This document shows positions 24,567 through 33,470 of a stretch of DNA of 59,830 bases, in pieces. The notes beneath the pieces are model-generated. The model did no database searches and was not told where the DNA came from. It saw only the letters and a list, made by a program, of their open reading frames with translations. The stretch spans positions 1 to 59,830 of the forward strand of contig JAFTDW010000030.1 of assembly GCA_017454015.1 (NCBI GenBank), read 5' to 3'. The stretch comes from Bacteroidales bacterium (GTDB lineage: Bacteria; Bacteroidota; Bacteroidia; Bacteroidales; P3). A program made the translations under genes and the position numbers. Position 1 is the first letter of the stretch; every line of letters begins with the position of its first letter.

Positions 24567-25415
24567 TTATTTCTGGTTTGAACGTGCAATTCCCATGGTT
24601 TTTAGCTCATAGACTTTTTGTCTCACTGTCTCGGCCCATTCTGCCGGGGTTCGGCTGTTGTCGAAGGTCTGCCACGGTATGGGTTTGCCAAAGGTGATGC
24701 CGAAGGTCTTGCCTCGCTGGGCGTACATCTCGGCGGGCAGCAGTGCCATTTCGAAGTTGAACTTTATGCCGAGCCGTTTGCGGAGATTGGCCAAACGGTA
24801 GAAGCTCATTCGGTTGCGGGCGTCGGTGTAGACAGGCACTATGTCGCGGTGGTAGCGCACGGCTTTCTTTATGAAGGTGGACTTCCATTCGAGGTCTTTT
24901 ATCTCGCCATGCTGCAGGCGCGAACAGAGGCCTGCAGGGAAGTAGAGCAAGGCGTTGTCGGAGGCAAAAGCCTCTTCGAGTTTGGCAAGAGCGCGTGTCT
25001 TGTTGACTTTGTCGATGGGCACGAAGAGCTCGGCAAGCCCTGGCAGGTGTAGCAGGAAGTCGTTGACGGGGAAGCGTATGTCCTGCCGCACGCGGCCAAC
25101 GGCGGCGAGCAGCGCCAGCCCGTCGGGACCGCCCAAGGGGTGGTTGCCTGCTATTATGGGATGCCCATCGGTGGGGATGTTCTCCTCGCCGCGGCAGTTG
25201 ATGGTTATGTTGAGGTCCTGCTTGTCGTGCCCTTCGAGGAACTTATGGACAAAGTCGAGCCCGAAATAATCGCGGTTGAGGTATATGCCTTGGTTGAGGT
25301 CGGGCACGTGGAGTATGCGCTCCGCCAGCCTGATCACGAGACGCGGAGCCTTCACATTCTTTGCTGCAAGGATTTTTTGCAGGTCTATGTGTTTCTCGCT
25401 TATATTATTTTCCAT
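24567..25415 (-). CDS. PlsC-type O-acyltransferase, GlsA-like
   Basis: A 282-residue 1-acylglycerol-phosphate acyltransferase-type enzyme. The catalytic motif is GNHPLGGPDG (about residue 90), one residue longer between His and Asp than the classic HX4D; the acyl-acceptor motif FPAGLCSR (about 161) follows. This form resembles GlsA of Bacteroides, which adds the second acyl chain to N-acylglycine; its pairing with the GlsB-like gene supports that role. The ATG at 25413-25415 (MENNISEKH) is preferred; it overlaps the end of the amidohydrolase gene by 11 bases, indicating translational coupling. Whether the acceptor is an N-acyl amino acid or lysophosphatidate is not decided by sequence. Confidence 0.78.
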   Translation of the reverse strand: MENNISEKHIDLQKILAAKNVKAPRLVIRLAERILHVPDLNQGIYLNRDYFGLDFVHKFLEGHDKQDLNITINCRGEENIPTDGHPIIAGNHPLGGPDGLALLAAVGRVRQDIRFPVNDFLLHLPGLAELFVPIDKVNKTRALAKLEEAFASDNALLYFPAGLCSRLQHGEIKDLEWKSTFIKKAVRYHRDIVPVYTDARNRMSFYRLANLRKRLGIKFNFEMALLPAEMYAQRGKTFGITFGKPIPWQTFDNSRTPAEWAETVRQKVYELKTMGIARSNQK

Positions 25416-27060
25416 ATACTTTCTGTCCGGCAAGGTATAGCGCCTCTGTTTGTGTTGTGGGTACTTGGTCGATGGGTATTGTCATGATGTCGTCGGAGAG
25501 TATCACGAAGTCGGCGTCTTTGCCCACCTCTATAGAGCCGCGGCGTTGCTCGTCGAAGGCTCCCCGTGCCACCCATAGGGTTATGCTGCGCAGGGCATCT
25601 TGGCGAGAGAGGGCGTTCTCGGGCTGGAAGGCTTCGCTGTCGGGGTTGCCGGCCATGAGCCTCACCGCCGACTTGCGAGCCACCGCCGAGTAGAAGGTGC
25701 CGAGTGGCGAGATGTCCTCTATAGGGAAGTCGGTGCCGTTGATGAGCCATCCGTTTTGCTGCAGCAGCTGCTGGTAGGCGTAGGCGTTCTTGACGCGTGC
25801 GCCGAGGCGCTCGGCCGCCCAGGGCGCGTCGGAGGTGGCGTGGGTGCTTTGGATGGACGGTATGATGTTGTACTTGCCATAGAGGGGCAGGTCGTCGGGG
25901 TGTACCACCTGCGAGTGCTCTATGCGCCAGCGGCGGTCGTTGCCGGGGGTGAGGTATTGGCTGTAGTAGTGCAGCATGTTGCGCACCCCTTGGTCGCCAA
26001 TGGCGTGAGTGGAGACCTGGAAGCCGGCGTCGTAGGCAGCCTTGCACTGAGCAAGATAGTACTCGTCGGTGTATATCTTAAGTCCGCTGTTTGTGGGGTC
26101 GTCGGCATAGGGCTCTATGAGGTTGGCGCCGCGCGAGCCAAGGGCTCCGTCGGCATAGAGCTTGAGGGAGCTAACGGTGAGGCGCTCTTTGTGGAGTGGC
26201 CCGTGGGCGTAGAAGTAGGAGGTGGTGGCACTGTCGGGGTCTATCATGGCGATGACGCGTATAAGCAGAGTGCCGTCGGTGTGCAGGCTGTCGATGAGTT
26301 GTATGGTGGAGAGGGGCAGTCCTGCATCGCTCACCGTGGTGAGGCCTGCGGCAAAGCAGGCTTCCTGCGCAGCAAGGAGCCCCTTGGTGCGTTCAGCGGC
26401 GGTGGGTTTGGGTATGCGCTCTTTCACGCGGTCGTAGGCGGCGTCGAGCAGTATTCCCGTCATGTGGTGTTTCTGGTCGGTGAGCACTGCGCCGCCGTCA
26501 ATCTGAGTGTCTGCTGTGTACCCCATAAGTTGCAGCAGCTTGTCGTTGACCAGGCCGGCATGCCCGTCGATGCGTGTGATTGCCACGTAGCAGTCGGGGA
26601 AGAGGCGGTTGAGTTCTTCGTTGGTTGGGAACGCCTTGTCGGGCCACAGGTTCTGGTCCCATCCTCGCCCCAAGAGCCATTCGGGCTTGTATTTGTCGTA
26701 GTGCGCCTTGAGGCGCTGCAACACCTCGTCGAAGCTGTTGCATCCCCCAAGGTTGGCATAGCGGAGCAGGTTCTCGCCGAGGCTTCCGAGGTGGCTGTGG
26801 CCGTCCATAAAGCCAGGGTACACTGGTTTTTGTTTGGCGTCGACCTCTTCGGCGCCGCGGTAGTGGGCGCGGATGTCGGCGGTGGTGCCTATGGCCACGA
26901 AGCGGCCTTTGTCGATGGCAAAAGCCTCGGCTTGCGAGAATGTGGAGTCGACGGTGTATACCGTGGCGTTGTAGACTACAAGGTCGACTTTCTGTTTGTG
27001 CGAACAGCCCATGGTGGCTATTGTGGCAAGTGTAATCATCAGTATATGCGATTGTTTCAT
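25405..27060 (-). CDS. Amidohydrolase (YtcJ-like) lipoprotein
   Basis: A 551-residue metal-dependent hydrolase of the amidohydrolase 3 family. The N-terminus is a lipoprotein signal (ATIATMGCSH), so the enzyme faces the periplasm. The amidohydrolase core shows HxH in MDGHSHLG (about 83), the Lys in LKLYADGALGSRG (about 297), HAIGDQG (about 352), RIEHSQ (about 379), and the Asp in INGTDFPIED (about 458). The usual substrate of YtcJ-type enzymes is unknown; amide or deacetylase activity is typical. Within a long leftward gene run it follows the AtoE transporter by 58 bases and overlaps the GlsA-like gene by 11. Confidence 0.88.
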   Translation of the reverse strand: MKQSHILMITLATIATMGCSHKQKVDLVVYNATVYTVDSTFSQAEAFAIDKGRFVAIGTTADIRAHYRGAEEVDAKQKPVYPGFMDGHSHLGSLGENLLRYANLGGCNSFDEVLQRLKAHYDKYKPEWLLGRGWDQNLWPDKAFPTNEELNRLFPDCYVAITRIDGHAGLVNDKLLQLMGYTADTQIDGGAVLTDQKHHMTGILLDAAYDRVKERIPKPTAAERTKGLLAAQEACFAAGLTTVSDAGLPLSTIQLIDSLHTDGTLLIRVIAMIDPDSATTSYFYAHGPLHKERLTVSSLKLYADGALGSRGANLIEPYADDPTNSGLKIYTDEYYLAQCKAAYDAGFQVSTHAIGDQGVRNMLHYYSQYLTPGNDRRWRIEHSQVVHPDDLPLYGKYNIIPSIQSTHATSDAPWAAERLGARVKNAYAYQQLLQQNGWLINGTDFPIEDISPLGTFYSAVARKSAVRLMAGNPDSEAFQPENALSRQDALRSITLWVARGAFDEQRRGSIEVGKDADFVILSDDIMTIPIDQVPTTQTEALYLAGQKVYGK

Positions 27061-27118
27061 TAATTATGTGTTGTTTGTGGTTTGTATGCTGTAATCCAAG
27101 TTAAGCAGGTGACCGGTG

Positions 27119-28474
27119 TCACCATCCCCACGCGAGGAGGCCTGCGGTTATTATTACGCCGGTGACCACAAGGTCTATAAGGCAGTAGCCCATGATGTCT
27201 TTGGCGTTGAGGCGTGCTATGGCGAGGGCGGGCAGTGCCCAGAAAGGCTGTATGAGGTTGGTCCACGCGTCGCCCCACGCTATGGCGGTGCCCGTGAGGG
27301 CAGGGTCTACGCCGAGGTTCTGGCCGGCAGCGAACATGATGGGGGCTTGTATGGCCCAGTGGCCGCCGCCCGAAGGTACGAAGAGGTTGAGCAGCGCCGC
27401 GCAGAGGAAGGTGAGGATGGGGTAGGTGCGGGGCGTCGAGATGGCTATGCAGGCGTCGCTTATTACCTGCCCGAGGCTTATGCCGCTGGCTCCCACGCCG
27501 GTGATGATGCCCATGATGCCGGCGTAGAATGGGAACTGCAGTATTATTCCGGCGGCTCCCGAGGCGGCTTTGCCGAAGGCACGCACGTAGGCCAGCGGGG
27601 TGCCGTGGAGCAGTATGCCGAGGAAGAGGAATAGCATTATGACGCTCGACAGGTTGAAGCTGCCGCCGCGCACGGCAAGGTGTATCACCAAGTAGGCAAG
27701 CCCCAGTGTGGAGAGCAGGATGGAGAGCAGGCGGCTCTGTTCCAGCTTCTCGGCGGGGGTGGTGGCCTGAGCCTTGGGCTCTGTGCCGCCATCCTCCTCG
27801 CCAAGCAGGGCGGTGTCAATGCAGAACGCGTCGTGGCGTGGGTGCATGAGGGTGTTTACAAGTGTGAGAGCCACTGCCACGGCTAACACTGTGACAATGT
27901 TGTAGCCGCACAGTATGGTGCGCGACACCGCTATGGGCTCTGTGAGCACGCCGTTGGTGGCTGTGGTGAGTGCGTCGCCAGGGGTGGCCATGGTGAGGGG
28001 GATGGAGCCCGAGAGTCCGGCGTGCCACACCACAAAGCCGCTGTAGGCCGAGGCTATAAGAAGCCTGTAGTCTACACCGCGCACTTTGCGGGCTATCTCT
28101 TTGGCAAGCACCACGCCGACAATGAGGCCGAAGCCCCAGTTGAGCCAGCATGCCGCTGCCGACACCGCGGTGGTGAGCGCAATGGCGGCGGCAGGACTTT
28201 TGGCGGTGCCTGCTATGGCGTTGATGCCGCGCTTCACTGCGGGGGCTGTGGCGAGCGCCGAGCCGCACACCAGCACCAGCGCCATCTGCATGGCAAAGGC
28301 AAGCAGGTTCCACACCCCGCCGCCCCAGTGCTCAACCACTTCAACAGGGTTCTGGCGGCAGAGCGGCATGGCGAGCACCGCCGCCACGAAGGTGAGGATG
28401 ATGGCAAATACAAACGGCTCGGGCAGCCAGCGCTGCACCATGTTTACCGAGGCTTTGATGATTTTTTGGAACAT
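27119..28474 (-). CDS. Short-chain fatty acid transporter, AtoE family
   Basis: A 451-residue inner-membrane carrier with about twelve hydrophobic segments. The N-terminus MVQRWLPEPFVFAIILT, and internal WNLLAFAMQMALVLVCGSALA and PSGGGHWAIQAPIM are characteristic of the AtoE/SCFA transporter family, which moves acetoacetate and butyrate-like acids. It lies 4 bases after the transglutaminase-like gene, so the two are co-translated. In a fermenting anaerobe it could export or import short-chain acids; direction is not evident. Confidence 0.9.
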   Translation of the reverse strand: MFQKIIKASVNMVQRWLPEPFVFAIILTFVAAVLAMPLCRQNPVEVVEHWGGGVWNLLAFAMQMALVLVCGSALATAPAVKRGINAIAGTAKSPAAAIALTTAVSAAACWLNWGFGLIVGVVLAKEIARKVRGVDYRLLIASAYSGFVVWHAGLSGSIPLTMATPGDALTTATNGVLTEPIAVSRTILCGYNIVTVLAVAVALTLVNTLMHPRHDAFCIDTALLGEEDGGTEPKAQATTPAEKLEQSRLLSILLSTLGLAYLVIHLAVRGGSFNLSSVIMLFLFLGILLHGTPLAYVRAFGKAASGAAGIILQFPFYAGIMGIITGVGASGISLGQVISDACIAISTPRTYPILTFLCAALLNLFVPSGGGHWAIQAPIMFAAGQNLGVDPALTGTAIAWGDAWTNLIQPFWALPALAIARLNAKDIMGYCLIDLVVTGVIITAGLLAWGW

Positions 28475-28478
28475 AGTA

Positions 28479-29885
28479 TTATTGGCACTTGTATGCGAGG
28501 CATACTTTGTATTGGGTTTTGCCGGTGGCTTTGAAGGCGAGCTGGGCCGTCTTGCCAGCCACTGGCTTGAAGGTGATGGTTATTGACTGGTCGGGGTTGG
28601 TCTGCCATTCGGTGTAGCCTGTGGCGCCGCATATCACAGCCCACTCGCCTTCGGCATGGGGGCGCAGGGTTATGGTGTATTCCTTGTCGGCCGCGAGGGT
28701 CGTGGTGTAGGGAAATTCCATAAGGTCCATATCGAAGGCTGTCGGGTTGTAGAAGGTGGGTAGTCCGCTGCACTTGCCGCTTTTCACAGCGGAGAGCAGT
28801 GAATGACCGTCGACATTGTACTGTCGTAATATCTGCTGGTTGTAGTTGGCCACTGCCTGCAGGCAGGCCGCGGCAAGGGGCTCGGCTTTTTCTTGTTGCT
28901 CTATCTCAGCCTTGGTGGGCTGTGCTACAGTGTATTCGAGGAGCGTGGTGAATTTGGCGTCTTGGGGTTGGCTTATCATGATGCGGAACGGCCCCTCCAT
29001 GGAGGGCATGATTTTCGCCTCGGCGGTGTCGCCGCTGATTTTGAAGAGCCTTGCGATTTTGTTGTTGGCGCTCCATGTGGCAATCTGCCACTCGGGGCTT
29101 GGCAGCACGATGCGGAAGTTGTAGTAGCGGCCAACGTGTAGCGGATGTATCAGTGGTATGTCGAGTAGTTGGAAAGTCTCTTTGGAGGGCGAGAATATCT
29201 GTACAAACATGCTGTCCTTGTTCTTGCAGGCCATAGTGTACAGCTGTTTCGCCTCGATATTGGCGGCGGCTATCTCTGGCGCCGGTGGTGGCATTAGGCG
29301 CAGGAACTCTTTGAGGCTGATGGGTTTGTCTATTCTCTGATATTCAGGGACGAAGGGGTAGTGGCTGAGTATCATGACGTAGGGGTCTACATCGAACCAG
29401 TAGTCGTTGGGGTTGAACACAAACTCGTCGTTGACAATGCTGCCTGCGCCCCATGTGGGGTCTACGAGCATCTGCTTGCCTTCGGCGTATACCAGCAGCC
29501 AGGCGTGGTCGCTGGTGTCGCCGTCGGGAATTTTGGCACGGCCCGTTATGATGTCGGTTCTCAAGTCCACGGCTTTGGCAAGGTAGTGGTACAGTTCGCA
29601 GTAGGCTTGGCACACGCCTTTGTGTTCAATCCAGCACTGGTCGGCATCGTAGATGGTGTACGACATGTCGTAGCTTATGCTTTTGCATATCCAGTGGTAT
29701 ATGGCTTTGGCTTTCTCAAGCTCGGTGTTGCAACCGGCGGTGATTTTCTTTGCCGGTGACTCCCATTCAAACTGGGTGGGGTGCAGTATGGCGGGGCGCA
29801 CAGCGGATGTGTCGTCCGCTTGTGCGTATGAGCTGCAAGTGAGTGCCAGCAATATAAGTAACGCTATGGTACCGTTTGTTTTCAA
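28479..29885 (-). CDS. Exported transglutaminase-like protein
   Basis: A 468-residue exported protein with a signal peptide (to about residue 23, CSSYAQA). The transglutaminase-like domain spans about residues 50-170 and holds an intact papain-type triad: Cys in HKGVCQAYCELY, His in TSDHAWLLVY and Asp in LVDPTWGAG. The rest (about 200-468) consists of beta-rich segments that include IATWSANNKIARLF and a C-terminal KVCLAYKCQ, resembling kyphoscoliosis-peptidase-like architectures. It is probably a periplasmic cysteine peptidase or isopeptidase rather than a true transglutaminase. It is 19 bases downstream of the GH89-like gene. Confidence 0.83.
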   Translation of the reverse strand: MKTNGTIALLILLALTCSSYAQADDTSAVRPAILHPTQFEWESPAKKITAGCNTELEKAKAIYHWICKSISYDMSYTIYDADQCWIEHKGVCQAYCELYHYLAKAVDLRTDIITGRAKIPDGDTSDHAWLLVYAEGKQMLVDPTWGAGSIVNDEFVFNPNDYWFDVDPYVMILSHYPFVPEYQRIDKPISLKEFLRLMPPPAPEIAAANIEAKQLYTMACKNKDSMFVQIFSPSKETFQLLDIPLIHPLHVGRYYNFRIVLPSPEWQIATWSANNKIARLFKISGDTAEAKIMPSMEGPFRIMISQPQDAKFTTLLEYTVAQPTKAEIEQQEKAEPLAAACLQAVANYNQQILRQYNVDGHSLLSAVKSGKCSGLPTFYNPTAFDMDLMEFPYTTTLAADKEYTITLRPHAEGEWAVICGATGYTEWQTNPDQSITITFKPVAGKTAQLAFKATGKTQYKVCLAYKCQ

Positions 29886-29904
29886 GCTTTTGTGTCTTAG
29901 TTTA

Positions 29905-31974
29905 TTATTTCTTTTTTATCATTGGCAGCAGCCGTTTCTCGAAAATGTCGGCGCGTATTATGCGGTAGTGGTAGTTGTATGCGCGGTTGAAATGTTGGCT
30001 GTGGTGTGCGGCGTATTTGCCTTCGAGCAGCATGCTGGCTATTGCGGCGCTGTCGGCGGCGTAGTTGCCGGGGCGTATTATCACGTGGGGCATGTCTACT
30101 AACAGCTGTTCCCATTGCGACCGCCACAGCTCGATGTCGCCGGTGGCTGTCATGCTTTGCAGCAGTGCCGAGGTCAGTGTCTCCAGGGGCAGCACGCCGT
30201 CGCGCACAAGCCGCAGGTTTACCCTCACGTATTGCCGGCTTGGAGCGGTGTATTGGTAGGCAGGGTTGCTGTCGTTGGGTGCAAGTTGCTCTATCTCGCG
30301 CAGCATGGCGCCAGCGCATGCGCTGCTGTCGGGACGTGTGCCCGATTGTGAGAGGTGCATGGGGCCGAAATGGTCTTGGAAGCAGTATTTGTATACATCT
30401 ATAAGCTGTGAGCGTGGAAACTGCTCCATGTAGGCTGAGAGCTGCTCGGCGTTGCGGAAATATGCGGGGAACGACTTGGAGATGATGGAGGTGAGTACGT
30501 TGCGCGGGTCGCCGGAGGGCATGGCGTTGAACGATTTGTGCGAGGATTTGCTGAGGCTGTCGAAGTCGTCGAGTTGCCGCTTGAGCCTTGTGTCGTTGAC
30601 AGCCCTGCCTTTGTGGACCGCCTCTGTCATGTTTTCAAAATAGATGTTCCAGCGCGGTATGAGTCGTTCTTTTACCATGCCGGCGGTGAGCTGGTACTGT
30701 GGTTCGGCTATGAGTATTTCCGTGGCAAGTTGCTCGTAGTAGGCGCGGTCGTCGCGGTTGTTGCCCCATGAGCGGGCCATGTCTATCTGTGATGCGGCAA
30801 GGTGCCCGGCATGGGTCGACAAAAGACGGTCTATGTCGGTCAGTATCAGTATAGCAACCTGTTGTTGCTCGCGCATGGACGCGGTGTCTTTGTGTCTGGC
30901 GGCGATGTTGAATTTCAGCACGGCTTCGTCAAAGCATTGCGCGAGCCACAGGCTTGCGAGTGTGGTAAGGTCGTAGTAGTAGCTGTCGCGTTTGGATTTG
31001 GTGCACATGGCAAGTCCGAGCCATGCGGTGTTGAGGTGCGAGGCGCAGGATGCCGACATTGTCTTTCGCCATTGGCTGTTGGGCGGCGTCTGCGCTATTT
31101 GTGTGTAGGTGGGGCAGAGGGGTTGGCGTGGCATCACGCTGTCGAGCAGCAACAGCCACATCTGGTGTGCGTTGGGGTCGCTGCTTCCGAGTCGGGCATT
31201 GCACCAGTCTGTAATCCATTGCTCATCGGTGAGATGGGTCTGCCATGCCTTCTCAAACATAAACTCTTTGGCGATGTTGCTGCCGGCATGTGCGGCATTG
31301 ATTCCCGCGGCTTTGTTGGTTTGATGTTGGAAAGTGCTATCCATGATAGCCGAGAGGCTGCGCAGGTCGTCGTTTTTCTGAGGGGTGAGGGCTTGCGTGG
31401 AGGGAGTGTCCATGACCACCATGCCCAACTCTTCTTCACGTTCAAGTATCCAGCTTTGGAGGCGTTTGCGGCGTTTGTCCTCGGAGGCCTGTATGTAGTC
31501 TGCCGATGGGCGCAGGGGTCTGTTTATGCCGTTGAGCGCCATCCAGTCTATCATACGTTCCCATTGCGGCCACCACCACCAGCGCATAGTGGTGGCAAAG
31601 TCGCTCGGGGCAAAGTAATAGCGTAGCGGTGTGCGTGCTGTTGCGCTCACGGTGTCGCTTATAGTTGGGAATGTGTTGGGGAGCTGCACAGGGTCGGAGA
31701 CGCTCCATGAGATGTGGACTTTGGCGTAGTGGCGCAGGTAATAGTTGAGGCCAACGCACATGCTGATGTCGTTGTTGCCCTCTATAACTACCTTGCCGTC
31801 GTGTTCGTACAGCGTGAATCGGTCTACGGGCGAGTTGTTTTGTTTGAACACAAAATGGGTGGAACTCGGCCCCAGCACCCTCATGGCAAGAGCCAAGGCT
31901 GCCTCTTGCCCGCTGGCGTTAATGCCGTGGACTATAATGAGCAGCAGAAGTAATATTTTTAATGTCTGTTTTAT
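29905..31974 (-). CDS. GH89-like (alpha-N-acetylglucosaminidase) protein with the catalytic barrel missing
   Basis: A 689-residue exported protein if translation starts at ATA 31974-31972. The N-terminal domain of NAGLU is clear (LNYYLRHYAKVHISW, about 76; RWWWWPQWERMIDWMALNGIN, split around 140), and so is the C-terminal helical domain (WCNARLGSSDPNAHQMWLLL; LIPRWNIYFENMTEAV). Between them only about 105 residues remain where roughly 300 of TIM barrel with both catalytic Glu are expected. An additional about 170 residues extend the C-terminus. A signal peptide (KQTLKILLLLIIVHGINASGQ in two parts) is in frame upstream of the first TTG (31896), but no ATG, GTG or TTG precedes it. It is likely enzymatically dead. 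Confidence 0.7.
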   Translation of the reverse strand: MKQTLKILLLLLIIVHGINASGQEAALALAMRVLGPSSTHFVFKQNNSPVDRFTLYEHDGKVVIEGNNDISMCVGLNYYLRHYAKVHISWSVSDPVQLPNTFPTISDTVSATARTPLRYYFAPSDFATTMRWWWWPQWERMIDWMALNGINRPLRPSADYIQASEDKRRKRLQSWILEREEELGMVVMDTPSTQALTPQKNDDLRSLSAIMDSTFQHQTNKAAGINAAHAGSNIAKEFMFEKAWQTHLTDEQWITDWCNARLGSSDPNAHQMWLLLLDSVMPRQPLCPTYTQIAQTPPNSQWRKTMSASCASHLNTAWLGLAMCTKSKRDSYYYDLTTLASLWLAQCFDEAVLKFNIAARHKDTASMREQQQVAILILTDIDRLLSTHAGHLAASQIDMARSWGNNRDDRAYYEQLATEILIAEPQYQLTAGMVKERLIPRWNIYFENMTEAVHKGRAVNDTRLKRQLDDFDSLSKSSHKSFNAMPSGDPRNVLTSIISKSFPAYFRNAEQLSAYMEQFPRSQLIDVYKYCFQDHFGPMHLSQSGTRPDSSACAGAMLREIEQLAPNDSNPAYQYTAPSRQYVRVNLRLVRDGVLPLETLTSALLQSMTATGDIELWRSQWEQLLVDMPHVIIRPGNYAADSAAIASMLLEGKYAAHHSQHFNRAYNYHYRIIRADIFEKRLLPMIKKK

Positions 31975-33419
31975 AGCCTTGATTGTTTTAGTTTGTCAAC
32001 GTAGCGGTCTATCTCATGCAGCCTGGTTGGTATCTCTATGCCTTGCGGGCATTCGTGCAGGCATTTGCCGCAGGCAATGCAGTGGTCGGCTTGCCGTTCC
32101 GGCGGTATCACGCGGTCGTAGTCGCGCAGGTAGTTGCGGCGTGCCTTGCGGAAGGCCCGTTGCTCCGCAGTGGTGGCTTCAGGCAGGCTGTCGCCACTGC
32201 TGGGCACCAAGGGCAGCAGGTTCTCGTCGAGGCATTTGTTGTAGTGGGCGAAGATGCCAGGTATGTCAATGCCGTAGGGACAGGGCATGCAGTACTGGCA
32301 TCCGGTGCAGGGTACGGTGGGGAAGGCCACCATGCGGTCGGCAATCTCTATGAGCATCTTCTGCTCGTCGTCGTTGAGGGGGACAAGGGGCGAGTAGGTG
32401 CGGATGTTGTCCTGTAGGTGTTCCATATATGTCATGCCGCTCAGCACCGTGATGATGTTGGGCTGTGTGGCGGCGAAACGGAACGCCCACGAGGCCGCCG
32501 AGGCGTCGGGGTTGAGCTCCTTGAGGGTGCGTGTGGCATAGGGCGGCAGCTGCGCAAGGCGTCCGCCAAGCAACGGCTCCATAACAAAGGTGGGTATGTT
32601 GAGAGACGCCAGGCTGGCATATAGCCGCGACGAGTTGGTGTTGCGCTCGTTAATCTCGTGGGCGTGGTTCCAGTCTACGTAGTTGTGCTGTATCATCACA
32701 TGATCCCAGTGGTACTTGTCGTGCAGCGAGAGCAGGTAGTCGAAGGCACGCACGTCGCCGTGGTACGAGAAGCCGAGGTTGCGTATCCTGCCCGCTTCGC
32801 GCTCTTCGAGGAGGAAGTCGAGCATCCCGTTGTCGAAGAACCTGCGCCGCAAGGCGTCCATAGGCTCCACGGGCGACCCGTCGCGCTCTTGCCCCGGCAT
32901 GCCTATGGAGTGCAGCATAACAAAGTCAAGGTAGTCGGTGCGCAGCTCTTTGAGCGAGTTGCGGTAGATGGCGATGCTTGCCTCGCGCGACCACGCGGCG
33001 CTGCTTTGGTTGGAGAGTTTGGTGCTTATAAGGTAGCTGTCGCGCTTGTGGCGGCTCAGCGCTATGCCCATGGCATGTTCGGAGCGGCCTTTGCAGTAGG
33101 GAGGGGCGGTGTCGAAGAGGTTCACGCCGTGCTCTATGGCATAGTCGGTGAGGCGGTTCACCTGCTCCTGGTCTATCTCCGTGTTGTCCTCGCGCCCGCT
33201 GTTGCCACCTATCGTTGGCAGGCGCATGCAGCCGTAGCCCAGTATCGACACCGGCGTGCCGTGCTTGTCCTTGCGGTAGGTCATCTTGTCCTTGGGAACC
33301 TCGCCGTCTGGCTTGTTGTCGCCAAGTATGTCGCCGCCCACGTTGGTGGTGCATGCCAGGGCGATGCCTGCTGTGGCGGCGCCTGCGGTAAGGGTCTTGA
33401 GAAATTCGCGTCGTTCCAT
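31971..33419 (-). CDS. Tat-exported aldo/keto reductase with two 4Fe-4S clusters
   Basis: A 482-residue oxidoreductase. It begins with a twin-arginine signal (MERREFLKTLTAGAATAG) followed by LACTTN, possibly a Tat lipoprotein. The aldo/keto reductase barrel (about 55-330) has LFDTAPPYCKGRSE (catalytic Asp and Tyr), STKLS (Lys) and MLHSIG (His). A ferredoxin-like tail follows with two cluster motifs: CTGCQYCMPCPYG (about 378) and CIACGKCLHECPQG (about 453). This architecture is known in Bacteroidota and anaerobic clostridia, but substrates are undetermined. It lies 51 bases after the membrane ferredoxin gene, a natural electron donor, and its TAA overlaps the probable ATA start of the GH89-like gene. 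Confidence 0.9.
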   Translation of the reverse strand: MERREFLKTLTAGAATAGIALACTTNVGGDILGDNKPDGEVPKDKMTYRKDKHGTPVSILGYGCMRLPTIGGNSGREDNTEIDQEQVNRLTDYAIEHGVNLFDTAPPYCKGRSEHAMGIALSRHKRDSYLISTKLSNQSSAAWSREASIAIYRNSLKELRTDYLDFVMLHSIGMPGQERDGSPVEPMDALRRRFFDNGMLDFLLEEREAGRIRNLGFSYHGDVRAFDYLLSLHDKYHWDHVMIQHNYVDWNHAHEINERNTNSSRLYASLASLNIPTFVMEPLLGGRLAQLPPYATRTLKELNPDASAASWAFRFAATQPNIITVLSGMTYMEHLQDNIRTYSPLVPLNDDEQKMLIEIADRMVAFPTVPCTGCQYCMPCPYGIDIPGIFAHYNKCLDENLLPLVPSSGDSLPEATTAEQRAFRKARRNYLRDYDRVIPPERQADHCIACGKCLHECPQGIEIPTRLHEIDRYVDKLKQSRL

Positions 33420-33470
33420 ATATTATGTTTCTGATTACTCTGATTGTTCCGAATAATCTGGATGGTTTAA

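Noticed and set aside
25600-27063. 487-residue open frame antisense to the amidohydrolase
   Set aside because: The amidohydrolase has complete metal-binding motifs; the antisense frame has none and shows shadow composition.
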